This document shows positions 25,035-34,120 of a DNA stretch of 64,000 nt, one piece after another. The notes below the pieces were generated by a model that did no database searches, was not told the origin of the DNA, and saw only the letters and a list, made by a program, of their open reading frames with translations. Each line of letters opens with the position of its first letter. The first letter of the stretch is position 1. A program made the translations under genes and the position numbers. The stretch covers positions 1 through 64,000 of the forward strand of contig NZ_MVBC01000003.1 in NCBI RefSeq assembly GCF_002007105.1, written 5' to 3'. The DNA comes from Hymenobacter sp. CRA2. GTDB lineage: Bacteria; Bacteroidota; Bacteroidia; Cytophagales; Hymenobacteraceae.

Positions 25035-25796
25035 CTAGCGGGCTGATTCTGCCGGGTCCGGTAGCAGGTCGCAGTACCAGAAAGCGGCGCTGAACGGGTC
25101 CGGCTCGGCACGGCAACAATCAGCAGTGGCGTCCTCAGCATCGGGGGCTGCGGTGGGCTGATAAGTGCGGCGCACCTTTTCGCCGCGTTGCACCGCAATG
25201 GGCCGGCTGAAGTACGGCGCATCGTACACGAAGCTGTGGTACTCGCCGTTTTCGCCGCAGGGGTCGACGCCCGGCGGCAGGTCACGCAGAAAGTCGCGGT
25301 CCAGTTCGCGTCCGCAGAAGCTGGCGTCGAGGTGCTGCTCGTTGACGCAGACGATGATGGCCTTGAAGCCGAGGGCCAAGAACTCGGCCAGCACCTCGGT
25401 CGCGGGCTTGTGCCAGATGGGAAAGGCTGCCTGCCACCCTATGCGCGCCAACTGCTGCTCGCGGTAGACGCGCAGATCGGCCAGGTGCAGGTCGCCGAAT
25501 ATGGCCGTGCCAACGCCCTGCCGCCCCAGCTTGCTCAGGACGGTGCTCATGCGCTGCTCGTACACATCCATAGAAGGCATTTCGGGCAGCCAGATGGGCA
25601 TCAGCGGCAAGCCAATGCGCTGGGCCTGTGCCTCCAGTAGCTCCGCGCGCACGCCGTGCATGGCCACACGACGGTGATGCTCGTTGAGCGTGGTGAGCAG
25701 GTGGGTGGGGCGCAGCTGCGGGTCGCGGAGGGCATGGTACAGGCACAGGGCCGAATCCTTGCCTCCGCTCCAGCTCATCACGGCTTGGGTAGGCAT
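25035..25796 (-). CDS. ATP-pyrophosphatase family protein (DPH6/DUF71-like diphthine-ammonia ligase fold)
   Basis: A 253-aa protein of the adenine-nucleotide alpha-hydrolase fold. The PP-loop SGGKDSALCLYHAL lies at residues 10-23, and GENGEYHSFVYDAP near residue 185 is diagnostic of the DUF71/DPH6 family. Archaeal and eukaryotic members amidate diphthine on EF-2; bacterial members lack that substrate, so the actual reaction is unknown. ATG 25796 is preferred because it places the PP-loop near the N-terminus; an ATG 24 bases upstream is also possible. Confidence 0.88.
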   Translation of the reverse strand: MPTQAVMSWSGGKDSALCLYHALRDPQLRPTHLLTTLNEHHRRVAMHGVRAELLEAQAQRIGLPLMPIWLPEMPSMDVYEQRMSTVLSKLGRQGVGTAIFGDLHLADLRVYREQQLARIGWQAAFPIWHKPATEVLAEFLALGFKAIIVCVNEQHLDASFCGRELDRDFLRDLPPGVDPCGENGEYHSFVYDAPYFSRPIAVQRGEKVRRTYQPTAAPDAEDATADCCRAEPDPFSAAFWYCDLLPDPAESAR

Positions 25797-25939
25797 AGCG
25801 TGGGAATGAAACGAGGGCAAAGATGCACGGCCGCCGGCTTGCGCTTACTCTGTGCGGCGGCAGGTTAGCCATTTTTTGCGCGGCCTGCGTATAGGAATGC
25901 ACGCACACCCCTCTTCCATACCAAAACCCTGCATCTGCT

Positions 25940-26455
25940 ATGTTCTCTCCTTCTCGCGTGCTGGGCGCCGCCTTGCTACTTCTCCCGCTAGCCGCTTGCG
26001 ACAGATCCTGGGCTCCCGGCATCGACGTCACCAATAATGATTCTTTTGCTACGGTTCCGCCGGCCACGCGCGTCGATACAGAGCGCGACAGCGTATCGGG
26101 CGGCGGCAAGGCCTACCGGCCCGTGGGCACCGGCTCGCTGGCTCGCTCGTCGGCGGAGGCCATCAGCTCGCAGCCCGGCGGCGACCCAAATACTTCCAAA
26201 TTCACCGACGGCGGCACCACCGACGGTAGTAGCACCACCAGCGGCCGCAGCCTGACCAACCGGGGCACCTCCAACACGGAAGTACCGGGCACCACCCGCG
26301 GCCCGGCTACCGGCACCGGCGACGGCCGCGGCTCGCTGAATAACGCGCCGCGCCAAACCTCCCAAACGGCCGCCAGCCAAGCCGAGTCCAACGCGCCGCA
26401 ACAGGCCAAAACGGGCACTGGCAACAACAACGGCCAGAGCAACAAGAACCGGTAA
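25940..26455 (+). CDS. Low-complexity Ser/Thr/Asn/Gly-rich lipoprotein
   Basis: A 171-aa lipoprotein with signal peptide ending LLPLAACD (cysteine about residue 20). The mature part is rich in Ser, Thr, Gly, Asn and Gln, less regular than its neighbours, and contains charged residues in the first 60 residues. It is probably disordered and surface-exposed. It belongs to the group at 20894, 21506 and 26692, but is the most complex of them. A single-gene unit with its own terminator (26480-26516). Confidence 0.75.
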   Translation: MFSPSRVLGAALLLLPLAACDRSWAPGIDVTNNDSFATVPPATRVDTERDSVSGGGKAYRPVGTGSLARSSAEAISSQPGGDPNTSKFTDGGTTDGSSTTSGRSLTNRGTSNTEVPGTTRGPATGTGDGRGSLNNAPRQTSQTAASQAESNAPQQAKTGTGNNNGQSNKNR

Positions 26456-26479
26456 GCAGTAGCTCTGCTTACCTGCGGG

Positions 26480-26516
26480 GAGCCGCTTTGCCTGATGGGC
26501 AGAGCGGCTCTTTTCT
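26480..26516 (+). terminator. Terminator after the Ser/Thr/Asn-rich lipoprotein
   Basis: GAGCCGCT pairs with AGCGGCTC, with an inner TGCC/GGCA, followed by TTTTCTTT. It starts 25 bases after the stop. Confidence 0.9.
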
Positions 26517-26691
26517 TTGGCCTGAAGCTCATTTTCCGTATAACCCACGCTGAATCAGAAAGCCTTTTACAAGCTCAACTATTTGAAAATCAGTATTTTT
26601 ACCCACATAATAGGTTAGATTATAGCATGTAGAAATGCGTATAACCGGGAAGACAAAAGCATTTTTTTCATCTGTAAAATCAAATTACATC

Positions 26692-27375
26692 ATGCGTAAA
26701 CCCTGGCTTCCGCTGCTACTAGGAGCAGCCCTATGCGCTTCGCCGGCGCTTACTTCCTGCGACGACGACGATGATTCTTCGGGCTCTACTACTAGCTCGA
26801 CAACAGGTAGCACAAGCGGTACAACTTCGGGTACCACTACCGGAACTACCTCCGGCTCTACATCCGGCAGCACCACAGGCACTACGACTTCCGGTAGCAC
26901 CACTAGTACTACCGGCACGACAGGTACCACCGGCACGACAGGTACTACGGGCACGACAACAGGAACCACTAGCGGTACTACCTCGGGTACGACTACAGGC
27001 ACTACCTCTGGTACTACCAGCGGTACGACCACCGGTACTACTGGCACTACCACCAGCGGTACCACGACCGGTACTACCACAGGCACCACCAGCGGCACTA
27101 CTAGTGGAACTACAACTGGCACCACCAGCGGAACTACTACCAGCGGCACGACTACGGGCACCACGAGCGGTACAACGTCGGGTACGACCAGCGGCACCAC
27201 CACGGGCACGACTAGTGGCACCACGACTTCTGGCACGACTACAAGCGGTACCACCACGGGTACTACGAGTGGCACAACCAGTGGCACTACCACCAGCGGT
27301 ACTACTACTGGCACCACCACGGGTACGACCAGCGGCAGCACTTCCGGCTCCACTACGGGCGGTTCCACCACCTAA
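26692..27375 (+). CDS. Thr/Gly/Ser-repeat lipoprotein
   Basis: A 227-aa lipoprotein. The signal peptide ends ASPALTSCDD (cysteine about residue 22), followed by an acidic DDDDD patch. From about residue 35 to the end it is an almost pure repeat of SGTT and TGTT units with no charged or aromatic residues. The start ATG 26692 is chosen because it begins the signal peptide. The DNA repeat is imperfect because synonymous codons vary. It has its own terminator (27406-27439). Function unknown; extended, disordered and probably glycosylated. Confidence 0.75.
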   Translation: MRKPWLPLLLGAALCASPALTSCDDDDDSSGSTTSSTTGSTSGTTSGTTTGTTSGSTSGSTTGTTTSGSTTSTTGTTGTTGTTGTTGTTTGTTSGTTSGTTTGTTSGTTSGTTTGTTGTTTSGTTTGTTTGTTSGTTSGTTTGTTSGTTTSGTTTGTTSGTTSGTTSGTTTGTTSGTTTSGTTTSGTTTGTTSGTTSGTTTSGTTTGTTTGTTSGSTSGSTTGGSTT

Positions 27376-27405
27376 GGCGTTCTGCCGTTTTTAGCTTAAA
27401 ACACA

Positions 27406-27439
27406 CCAGCCCGCCGGTAATCCGGCGGGCTGGTTTTTT
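27406..27439 (+). terminator. Terminator after the Thr/Gly/Ser-repeat lipoprotein
   Basis: A 12-bp perfect stem CCAGCCCGCCGG/CCGGCGGGCTGG, TAAT loop, then TTTTTTG. Confidence 0.95.
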
Positions 27440-27560
27440 GTGGGTGAATCGGGAGTAACTACGGATAAGTACTTGTCAGCAAAACCCGTGTTTTCTGCTG
27501 CAAAATCCTGGTAAAACTGGACAGGCTGGCGGCGTATACAGCTACAAACGACCCCAGCCT

Positions 27561-27752
27561 ATGAACTCACCTCTGCCCCCCAAACAGTACTCGCGCTACC
27601 CGCAAACCAGCTCGGCGGGTAGCGTCGCCTCGCCTCGTTACACCTACAGCAGCTCCGCGTCGTGCACCGCCCAGTACCACCGCTACCGTTACGGCCGGCA
27701 CGGTCGGCTGCCGCGCGAATCCGGCTTCAGCGCTTCGCCGCAAGATCAATAA
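27561..27752 (+). CDS. Small hypothetical protein (Ser/Tyr/Arg-rich) or sRNA locus
   Basis: A 63-aa product rich in Ser, Tyr, Arg and Pro, with no signal peptide. It begins at ATG 27561, stops at 27752 and is followed after 30 bases by a good terminator, so this is a real transcription unit. Whether the protein or the RNA is the functional product is unclear. A second locus of the same style is at 35581-35754, with a similar sequence about 30 bp before (AAAAT...TG.TA...GTATAC). I do not recognise a family. Confidence 0.45.
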   Translation: MNSPLPPKQYSRYPQTSSAGSVASPRYTYSSSASCTAQYHRYRYGRHGRLPRESGFSASPQDQ

Positions 27753-27782
27753 GCGGCTCCCGCGTCAGCAAGCTTCCGCCGA

Positions 27783-27816
27783 CCGCCCTGACCGCACCAG
27801 CCAGGGCGGTTTTTTA
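27783..27816 (+). terminator. Terminator after the 63-aa locus
   Basis: CCGCCCTG pairs with CAGGGCGG and is followed by TTTTTTA. Confidence 0.9.
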
Positions 27817-27861
27817 TTGCCTGATCAGCAGCGGCCCCGCTTACCAGCCCACCAAATGCAA

Positions 27862-27894
27862 CCGGCCCCGCCACCAGTAAGGTAGCGGGGCCGG
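27862..27894 (-). terminator. Terminator after the DUF885 gene
   Basis: CCGGCCCCGC/GCGGGGCCGG stem 18 bases after the DUF885 stop at 27912, with only a weak T-rich stretch (TTGCATTTGG). Confidence 0.65.
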
Positions 27895-27911
27895 CTGCCC
27901 GATGGCAGTTG

Positions 27912-29711
27912 TTACTGCTTGGCGGCCCAGGCATCCATTTTCTGCTCCAACACGGCCAGCGGCATCACGCCGTCCTTCAGCAGCTCGTCGTGGAATTCCT
28001 GAATCTTGAACTTCGCGCCCAGCAGTTTTTCGTACTTGCTGCGCAGCTCGCGGATTTTGAGCGCACCGATTTTGTACGACAGCGCCTGCCCCGGAATGGC
28101 CATGTACCGCTCGATTTCGGCCGTGGCACCCTGCTCGTCGATGGCCTCGTTGTCCATCATGTACTTGATGGCCTGCTCACGCGTCATGCCTTTGGTGTGC
28201 ATGCCTACATCGACAACGAGGCGGATGGCGCGGTGAATTTCGTCGCCCAAAGCGCCCATGTACTGGTACGGGTCGGTGTAGAGACCTAGATCCTTGCCCA
28301 GGCTTTCGGTGTACAGGGCCCAGCCTTCGCCCATGGCTCCATACCACGCAAAGCGGCGGAACTTGGGCAAAGAGGTGTTTTCCTGCTGCAACGAAATCTG
28401 GTAGTGGTGGCCCGGAATGGCCTCGTGCAAAAACAGCGACTCCATGCCCGAGGTGGTGCGGAAAGTCTTCGCGTCGATAATCGGCACGTAGAAGATGCCG
28501 GGGCGCGAGCCGTCGGGGCTGCCCTGGTTGTACTCGGCCGAGGCGGAAGCTTCGCGGAATTCTTCGGTCTGGCGCACCTCAAACGGCGTCTTGGGCGTGC
28601 GGCCGAAGAGCTTGGGCAGGTTGGGCGTGATGCGGGCCTGAATGGCGCGGAAAGCGTTCAGCACGTCCTCGTCGGTTTTGTAGGGCGTGAATTTCTTGTC
28701 CGTGCGCATGTAGTTGAAGAAGGCGTTCAGGTCGCCTTTAAAGCCCACCGACGTCCGCACGCGCTCCATTTCGGTGCGGATGCGCTTCACCTCGCTCAGG
28801 CCCGTTTGGTAGATTTCCTCCGGCGTTTTGTCGGTGGTCGTCCAGTTGCGCACGTAGTAGCGGTAGATTTCCGGCCCGTTCGGAACGGCCGAAATGCCCG
28901 TGCTGCGGCGCGCGTGCGGCTTGTACTCCTTATCGAGGAACTCGCCGAGGCGGCGGTAGGTGGGCACCAGCTCGTTCTGGATGGCCGTGCGGTAGGCCTC
29001 CGTGATGCGCTTGCGGTCCGCTTCCGACACCGTCTTCGGAAACTTATTGATGGGCCCGTAGAACAGGCTCTTCGTCGGGTCGCTCACCACCATGGCCGTC
29101 ATCTGCGGCACCATTTTCTCCACCAGCGGGCGAGGCAGCACCACCCCGGCCCGGATGCCGCGGCGCATGTTGCTGATGGCCGTATCGGCCCACACCGAGA
29201 AACTACGCACCCGGCCCAGCCAGTTGTCGTAGTCTTCGGCCGTCTTGAAAGGCTGCACGCCTTCGCCCGAGCCGTATTGCCCCATGGTCAGGGGCAGGCC
29301 CCAAAACTGCTGAAATGGTATCATCCACGTATTGTACTTCAGCCCCTCCAGGTTCATCTGCAGGTCGTACTTGAAGATGTCGTAGCTGATCTTGTCGTTG
29401 TCCGACAGCTTTTCGCGGTCGAACTGCCCGAGCTGGTCGAGGTACTTCTGGTAGTAGTCGTGCAGCTGCTGGCGGAAGGCCGCGGTGCCGTCGTTGGGCA
29501 GCTGGTCGTTGTAGCGGTTGTCGCCCTGCGAGGTGGCGTTCAGCGGGAAGAGTTTGGCGTTTTCTTCCCAGTAGTTTTCGAGCACCGAGGCGAAGTCTTT
29601 CACTTCCGTACCGGCTTGGGTGGTGTTCTGGGTTTCGTTCTTGGGCTGGTGCGAACAGCCCATCAGCAACGCGCCGGCCAAGGCACTGGCAGCGAGAATC
29701 TGTTTCTTCAT
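27912..29711 (-). CDS. DUF885-family lipoprotein (metallopeptidase-like)
   Basis: A 599-aa protein with a lipoprotein signal (ALLMGCSHQ, cysteine at about residue 19). DUF885 proteins are relatives of M32/M3-like zinc metallopeptidases. The expected HExxH-type site is present as SLFLHEAIPGHHYQISLQ (about residues 424-441), with further family motifs AWYGAMGEGWALYTESLG and RLVVDVGMHTKGMTREQA downstream. The protein is probably exported and attached to a membrane, acting as a peptidase on unknown substrates. Length fits the family. It is a single gene. Confidence 0.92.
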   Translation of the reverse strand: MKKQILAASALAGALLMGCSHQPKNETQNTTQAGTEVKDFASVLENYWEENAKLFPLNATSQGDNRYNDQLPNDGTAAFRQQLHDYYQKYLDQLGQFDREKLSDNDKISYDIFKYDLQMNLEGLKYNTWMIPFQQFWGLPLTMGQYGSGEGVQPFKTAEDYDNWLGRVRSFSVWADTAISNMRRGIRAGVVLPRPLVEKMVPQMTAMVVSDPTKSLFYGPINKFPKTVSEADRKRITEAYRTAIQNELVPTYRRLGEFLDKEYKPHARRSTGISAVPNGPEIYRYYVRNWTTTDKTPEEIYQTGLSEVKRIRTEMERVRTSVGFKGDLNAFFNYMRTDKKFTPYKTDEDVLNAFRAIQARITPNLPKLFGRTPKTPFEVRQTEEFREASASAEYNQGSPDGSRPGIFYVPIIDAKTFRTTSGMESLFLHEAIPGHHYQISLQQENTSLPKFRRFAWYGAMGEGWALYTESLGKDLGLYTDPYQYMGALGDEIHRAIRLVVDVGMHTKGMTREQAIKYMMDNEAIDEQGATAEIERYMAIPGQALSYKIGALKIRELRSKYEKLLGAKFKIQEFHDELLKDGVMPLAVLEQKMDAWAAKQ

Positions 29712-29812
29712 AGTAGAGCAGGAAATACAAATAAGTGGGCTAAAGCTAGCTGCTTTTGCCGCACCTGCGCCGCGCTGGTCCTATTTTCTCGCGCCGGCCA
29801 GCCACAAACAAC

Positions 29813-29842
29813 AAGCCCGCGGCCGGTAGCGGCCGCGGGCTT
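29813..29842 (-). terminator. Terminator after the T9SS cargo gene
   Basis: AAGCCCGCGGCCG pairs with CGGCCGCGGGCTT around a GTAG loop, 24 bases after the stop at 29866. The T tract is short. Confidence 0.75.
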
Positions 29843-29865
29843 ACTTAAGGGGCTATTGGCCCAAT

Positions 29866-31152
29866 TTATTCCTGCAGGTAGAGCTTCTTGCTCACCACGC
29901 CGTCGGTAGTCACGGCCTGCACGATGTACACCCCGCTGCTGCTCTGGCGCAGCGGAATCTCGCGTGTCACGGTGCCGGTAGCCCCGTCGGGCAGCTTTTC
30001 GGTGTAGAGCAGGCGGCCCATGCTGTCCATCACGCGGAAGGCCTGGCACTGCGCGGCCGTTTGCATTTCCACTGTCAGGGCCGAAATGGTGCCGTACGCC
30101 GTCAGCTGCTGTTGGCCAGCACCGGCCTGCACGGCCAGCACCTGCGAGTAGTGCGCGGTACCGTCGAAGTCCTGCTGCTTGAGGCGGTAGTAGTTCAGGC
30201 CGGCGCGCATGGTGCGGTCCTGGGCCGAGTAGTCGCGGCGGGTGCTGGAGTTGCCAGCGGCGCGCACCGTCGTAATGGCTTCAAACGTGCGGCCATCCAC
30301 CGAGCGCTCCACTGTGAACGAGTCGGCGTCTTTCTCCTGGGCCGTGGTCCAGGCCAGTTGCACGGCTTTGTTCTGGAAGCGGGCCGTAAAGTCGGTGAGC
30401 ACCACCGGCAGCGGCGCGGACGTGCGGCAGGCGTCGATGGTAATGGCTTCGGCTACGCGGGTGTTGCAGCTCAGGCCATCGGTGGCGCAGCTATTCGGTG
30501 TGCCCTGCACGCACACCCGTAGGTTGGGGCCGAAAAGGCCGTTCAGGGCGCCGTTGCCCTGGGTGAGCACGCAGCCGCTGATCATCAGCGTGCCCGAGCC
30601 GGTAATAGTGGGGTTGCCCTGCCGCACCATCAGGTTGCCATCGATGTCGACGGTGGCGCCGGGTGCAATCATCAGGTCCGATTGGTTGGCCAGGGAAATG
30701 TTGCAGTTGGTGCTCAGCTCGGCAGTGGAGCTGATATCCGCATCGGCCTTATAAAAGCTCACGCTGTAGATGTCAAGCGTGCCGTCCAGATCGAGCCGGA
30801 CCATGTCAGCGCCCTGTTGTTGCCCGAAGGTGAGCGAGTTCGGGCTGTTGCCATCGGTGAGCGAGCCGGTAGGCGTGATAACCAGCTTGCCGTGGTCGCC
30901 GGCTACGGTGTAGTCCCGGTCGAGCACTACGGCCGAGTTGATGATGATAACGTTGTCGCTGGCCTCGGCCCCGCTGCGCGTGGACTGGTTGGTGGGTACC
31001 GCGGCGCCGTTGCCGGATACTATCCACGTGTTCGGGTCGCTCCAGTTACCCCCACTCGGGCGCGAGGTGTAGGTGACTTGGGCTTGGGCAGAAACAACAG
31101 CGGCCAGCGACAGAGCCGACGAAAAGGCAAAACGGAGTATGGTGGAGGTCAT
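29866..31152 (-). CDS. Secreted protein with C-terminal T9SS sorting domain
   Basis: A 428-aa surface or secreted protein. The signal peptide is MTSTILRFAFSSALSLAAVVSAQAQ. The first part (about 30-230) is a beta-rich region that resembles the G8-like/right-handed-helix passenger domains (GNWSDPNTW, then regularly spaced Val/Ile). From about residue 245 a fibronectin-like segment (VVLTDFTARFQNKAVQLAWTT) is present. The C-terminus SSSGVYIVQAVTTDGVVSKKLYLQ is a type A T9SS sorting signal. The ligand is unknown. It is the first of two T9SS cargoes in the window. Confidence 0.88.
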   Translation of the reverse strand: MTSTILRFAFSSALSLAAVVSAQAQVTYTSRPSGGNWSDPNTWIVSGNGAAVPTNQSTRSGAEASDNVIIINSAVVLDRDYTVAGDHGKLVITPTGSLTDGNSPNSLTFGQQQGADMVRLDLDGTLDIYSVSFYKADADISSTAELSTNCNISLANQSDLMIAPGATVDIDGNLMVRQGNPTITGSGTLMISGCVLTQGNGALNGLFGPNLRVCVQGTPNSCATDGLSCNTRVAEAITIDACRTSAPLPVVLTDFTARFQNKAVQLAWTTAQEKDADSFTVERSVDGRTFEAITTVRAAGNSSTRRDYSAQDRTMRAGLNYYRLKQQDFDGTAHYSQVLAVQAGAGQQQLTAYGTISALTVEMQTAAQCQAFRVMDSMGRLLYTEKLPDGATGTVTREIPLRQSSSGVYIVQAVTTDGVVSKKLYLQE

Positions 31153-31509
31153 GTGAATGCATGGTTTTGGGGAACAAAGGGTTGAAGTGGGTCATATGCA
31201 GAAAATGAGCGTGGTATTTGGTGGCTGTTACGAAAAGCTGTACTATTGAGATGAAATAAATTCGCGTTATAGTTACATATTTATATAACTATTTAAATTC
31301 GCGTTTATATTATCGTCCAATTTCCTGCGAGCCTCCGAAAAACTGAGAAAGGCTTGTATCGCCTCGTTTAAGCGCTTTCATTTGCTTGCGACGACCAAGC
31401 CAGTACAATCGCGGATTTTTGTTTTCGGAGTTATTTTTCCGTCCGTAACTAGCTGCCCAGCAGCACGCCAAGCCTACATACCGGCCTACTTCCCGCTCAG
31501 TCTTTTCGC
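31153..31509. other. AT-rich spacer with a direct repeat
   Basis: Between the T9SS cargo gene and a short hypothetical gene. It contains a direct repeat AAATTCGCGTT at 31258-31268 and 31295-31305, with a palindromic AT segment TAGTTACATATTTATA between. The base composition is far below the local GC level. It probably holds the divergent promoters. No RNA gene or ORF is recognised. Confidence 0.5.
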
Positions 31510-31932
31510 ATGGCTTCGTCCCCGGCCCTCTTTCGTCCCTACTTCCAGAATGCTGCGGCCAGCATCAGCTACGCCCCCAATGGCAACTACTTGGTGCTAA
31601 GCTGGAGTGCGGTCAAAGCCAGCCCAGAAGAGCTGCGGGCCGTGTACGAGCAGGCGCTGCGCGCCATGCAGCAGCAGGGCATCCGTAAAGTGCTCAGCAA
31701 CCACGGCGCACGTCCGCCGCTGCCGGCAGCCGTCAGTACCTGGGTGGCCGAGGAGTGGATTCCGCAGGCCGTGCGCGAGACAGGCTACTCGCACTGCGCC
31801 GTGGTCGAGAACCAGTCGGCACTAGGGCGGTTGGTAGCCCAGTCCATCGGGGCGCAGCTGCCGGGCAAGCTGCTCACTTTCCGCTATTTTCCCACGCAGG
31901 CCGAAGCCGCCGCGTGGCTGGGCGCCCGGTAG
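31510..31932 (+). CDS. Hypothetical protein (STAS/SpoIIAA-like fold possible)
   Basis: A 140-aa cytoplasmic protein without signal peptide. The pattern of a short strand LVLSWSAVKASPEELRAVYEQALRAM, followed by KVLSNHGARPPLP and a terminal helix FPTQAEAAAWL, resembles small SpoIIAA/STAS-like proteins common in Hymenobacter and relatives. I cannot confirm the family from sequence alone. Its neighbour on the minus strand, 6 bases away, is the TPR protein gene in convergent orientation. Confidence 0.65.
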   Translation: MASSPALFRPYFQNAAASISYAPNGNYLVLSWSAVKASPEELRAVYEQALRAMQQQGIRKVLSNHGARPPLPAAVSTWVAEEWIPQAVRETGYSHCAVVENQSALGRLVAQSIGAQLPGKLLTFRYFPTQAEAAAWLGAR

Positions 31933-31938
31933 CCGCGG

Positions 31939-33207
31939 TTATTTTTTGTGCTGCTTGAGGTACTCGCGGGCCTCGCGGTACTCTGCAGAATTTTTCTGGG
32001 CTTTTTCTTCCACCACGCTGTAGTAGCGGCGGGCCGTAGCCACGTCCCGCTGATCGGCGGCCAGGCGCGCCAGGTGGTGGTGGGCCAGCACGTAGAAGCC
32101 GGGGCCGGTGTCGCCGGTACTTTCGGCAAACACGATGCAGCGCTGGTAATACTCCCGGGCCTTGGCCACGTCGTCGTTGCGGTTTTCGTAGAGCCAGCCG
32201 AGGAAATAGGTAGCGTAACGCCCGCTGATGGCTTCGTAGCCCGGCAGGCCGCGGTTGAGCTTATCGAGGATGTCGCGGCTCATCCGTTCGCACTCGTCGT
32301 ACTCGCCGCGGCTGTAGCAGATCAGCGCGTAAAAGCGCTGGAAGTAGGCGTTGTCGGGGTACGTGGTGGCCAAGCTTTTGGCCACGGGCAGCGCGGCGGC
32401 GGGGTCGCCCTCATCGTTGTAGAGGATCTTCATGAGGAAGAACCGCGCCTCGGGAGCCGTGTAAAAGCCGTTATCCGCGACGTTGCGCAGCTGCTGCAGG
32501 CCCAGCTTCTTGTTGCCTTTCGGGAAGAACAGCAGCACCGGCCGCAGCAAGGGGTAGTTGTCCGCAATCCAGGGCGCGTAGTAGTTCATCAGCGCCTGCC
32601 CAAACAGGAACTCCGGGCTCAGGCCGTTGGCTTCCTGGCTTTTGGTGAGGTAATCCAGCGCGTGCTTGCTGTAGACGGTAGCCTTGCGCCAGTTGCTGCG
32701 CTCGGCGTGCAGGCGGGCGGCAAAACCGTAGGCGGCCGAGAGGAAAAAGCAGGCCTCGTAATTCTTGTCGTCGGCCCGGTACAAGGTTTCGGCCTTGGTA
32801 ATGGCCGTGTCCATGTAGGCGAAGAAAGGCTTGTCGTAGAGCTTGCTCTGCACGTTGGTGGGCACGATTTTCCACCACTGGCTCAGCCCGAGCAGGAAGT
32901 AGGCCATCGGGTGCTCGGGGTAGCGGCGGCGCAGGGAGCGGAATTGCTTTTCGGCCCGGTCGTACTTGAAGTTGTAGAGGTTGTGCACGGCCCCGTCCAG
33001 CTCCAGCTGAATGTCCCGGTCGAGCAACAGCCAGTTTTTGGTGTTCAGCGCATCGGGCAGCACCTCCACGTTGTCCAGCTGAATGTTGCGCACGGGCTGC
33101 TGGCGCGTGGTATCGGTCTTCTGTTGGGCCACGATGCCGCGGGCGCAGCCCAGGCACAGCAGCAACACGCACACGAACAGCCCGGCAGGGCGCTGAATCA
33201 GGGGCAT
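31939..33207 (-). CDS. Secreted tetratricopeptide-repeat protein
   Basis: A 422-aa protein with a signal peptide (MPLIQRPAGLFVCVLLLCLGCARGIVAQ). The mature part is helical and contains several degenerate TPR units, for example AHNLYNFKYDRAEKQFRSLRRRYPEHPMAYFLLGLS (about 65-100, shown here in part) and later SRGEYDECERMSRDIL. TPR domains mediate protein-protein contacts. Location is probably periplasmic or outer membrane. An ATG 26 bases upstream (33231 in the same frame) is also possible. No partner is evident from context. Confidence 0.85.
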   Translation of the reverse strand: MPLIQRPAGLFVCVLLLCLGCARGIVAQQKTDTTRQQPVRNIQLDNVEVLPDALNTKNWLLLDRDIQLELDGAVHNLYNFKYDRAEKQFRSLRRRYPEHPMAYFLLGLSQWWKIVPTNVQSKLYDKPFFAYMDTAITKAETLYRADDKNYEACFFLSAAYGFAARLHAERSNWRKATVYSKHALDYLTKSQEANGLSPEFLFGQALMNYYAPWIADNYPLLRPVLLFFPKGNKKLGLQQLRNVADNGFYTAPEARFFLMKILYNDEGDPAAALPVAKSLATTYPDNAYFQRFYALICYSRGEYDECERMSRDILDKLNRGLPGYEAISGRYATYFLGWLYENRNDDVAKAREYYQRCIVFAESTGDTGPGFYVLAHHHLARLAADQRDVATARRYYSVVEEKAQKNSAEYREAREYLKQHKK

Positions 33208-33392
33208 AGGGGAGCAAATCGGCAGCACCGACATAAACGCACAACGGCCGGCGGGCAGTTCGGCCCCGCTAACATACGGGACCGAGGCGTTTACGGCCTC
33301 ATCCACGGCCGAGGTTGTGGGCGCGGACATAACTATTCGGGCCAATGACCGGTTACACGGGCTTTCGTTTCCTTTTTCATTTACGTACTCGC

Positions 33393-34109
33393 ATGGAATC
33401 CATCAGCGGAAAAATTGCCCTCGTGACGGGCGCAGGCAAGGGTATCGGGCGGGCCGTGGCGCTGGCCCTGGCTCAGGAAGGCGTAAACGTGGGCCTGCTG
33501 GCACGCACCGAAGAACAGCTGCGCGAGGTGGCCCGGGAAGTGGAGGCGCTGGGCGTACGCGCCGCCATAGCTACTGCCGATGTAGCCGACCGCGCCTCCG
33601 TGGAAGCCGCCGTGGCCAGCCTGCAGCAGGCGCTAGGCCCCATCGACATTCTCATCAACAACGCCGGCACGGCGGCTTTTGGTAAGTTTCTGGAACTGGA
33701 GCCCGAAGCCTGGGAAAACATCCTGCGCGTAAACGTGCTGGGCGTGTACTACGCCACCCGCGCGGTATTGCCGCAAATGATTGAGCGGCAGAGCGGCGAC
33801 ATCATCAACATCAGCTCCACGGCCGGGCAGCGCGGCGCAGCCGTCACCAGCGCCTACAGTGCCTCCAAATTTGCGGTGCTAGGCCTGAGCGAGTCGCTGA
33901 TGCAGGAAGTGCGCAAGCACAACATCCGCGTCTCGGCCCTTACGCCGAGCACCGTAGCCACGCCGCTGGCCGCCGAGCTGAAGCTCACCGACGGTAACCC
34001 CGAAAAAGTGATGCAGCCGGAAGACCTGGCCGAGCTGATTATTGCCCAGCTCAAGCTCAACCGCCGCGTGTTCCTGAAGGAAGCCGGCCTATGGAGCACG
34101 AATCCGTAA
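33393..34109 (+). CDS. Short-chain dehydrogenase/reductase (FabG-like)
   Basis: A 238-aa classical SDR. The cofactor-binding TGAGKGIG lies at residues 12-19, NNAG at about 88-91, the catalytic Ser in INISSTAG (about 138-145) and the YSASK catalytic motif at about 155-159. The family includes 3-oxoacyl-ACP reductases and many oxidoreductases of unknown substrate, so a specific reaction is not assigned. The start at ATG 33393 gives the normal N-terminus. A terminator (34121-34157) follows. Confidence 0.93.
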   Translation: MESISGKIALVTGAGKGIGRAVALALAQEGVNVGLLARTEEQLREVAREVEALGVRAAIATADVADRASVEAAVASLQQALGPIDILINNAGTAAFGKFLELEPEAWENILRVNVLGVYYATRAVLPQMIERQSGDIINISSTAGQRGAAVTSAYSASKFAVLGLSESLMQEVRKHNIRVSALTPSTVATPLAAELKLTDGNPEKVMQPEDLAELIIAQLKLNRRVFLKEAGLWSTNP

Positions 34110-34120
34110 GGCAGCAGAAG

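Noticed and set aside
26685-27371. Val/Pro-rich antisense frame over the Thr repeat lipoprotein
   Set aside because: A reverse-strand reading of ACn/GGn codons gives Val, Pro and Leu automatically. No start or regulatory signals are visible.
20894-27375. DNA repeats in Thr-rich genes considered as microsatellites or assembly artefact
   Set aside because: Synonymous codons vary irregularly, the frames stay open, and each gene has signal peptide, stop and terminator.
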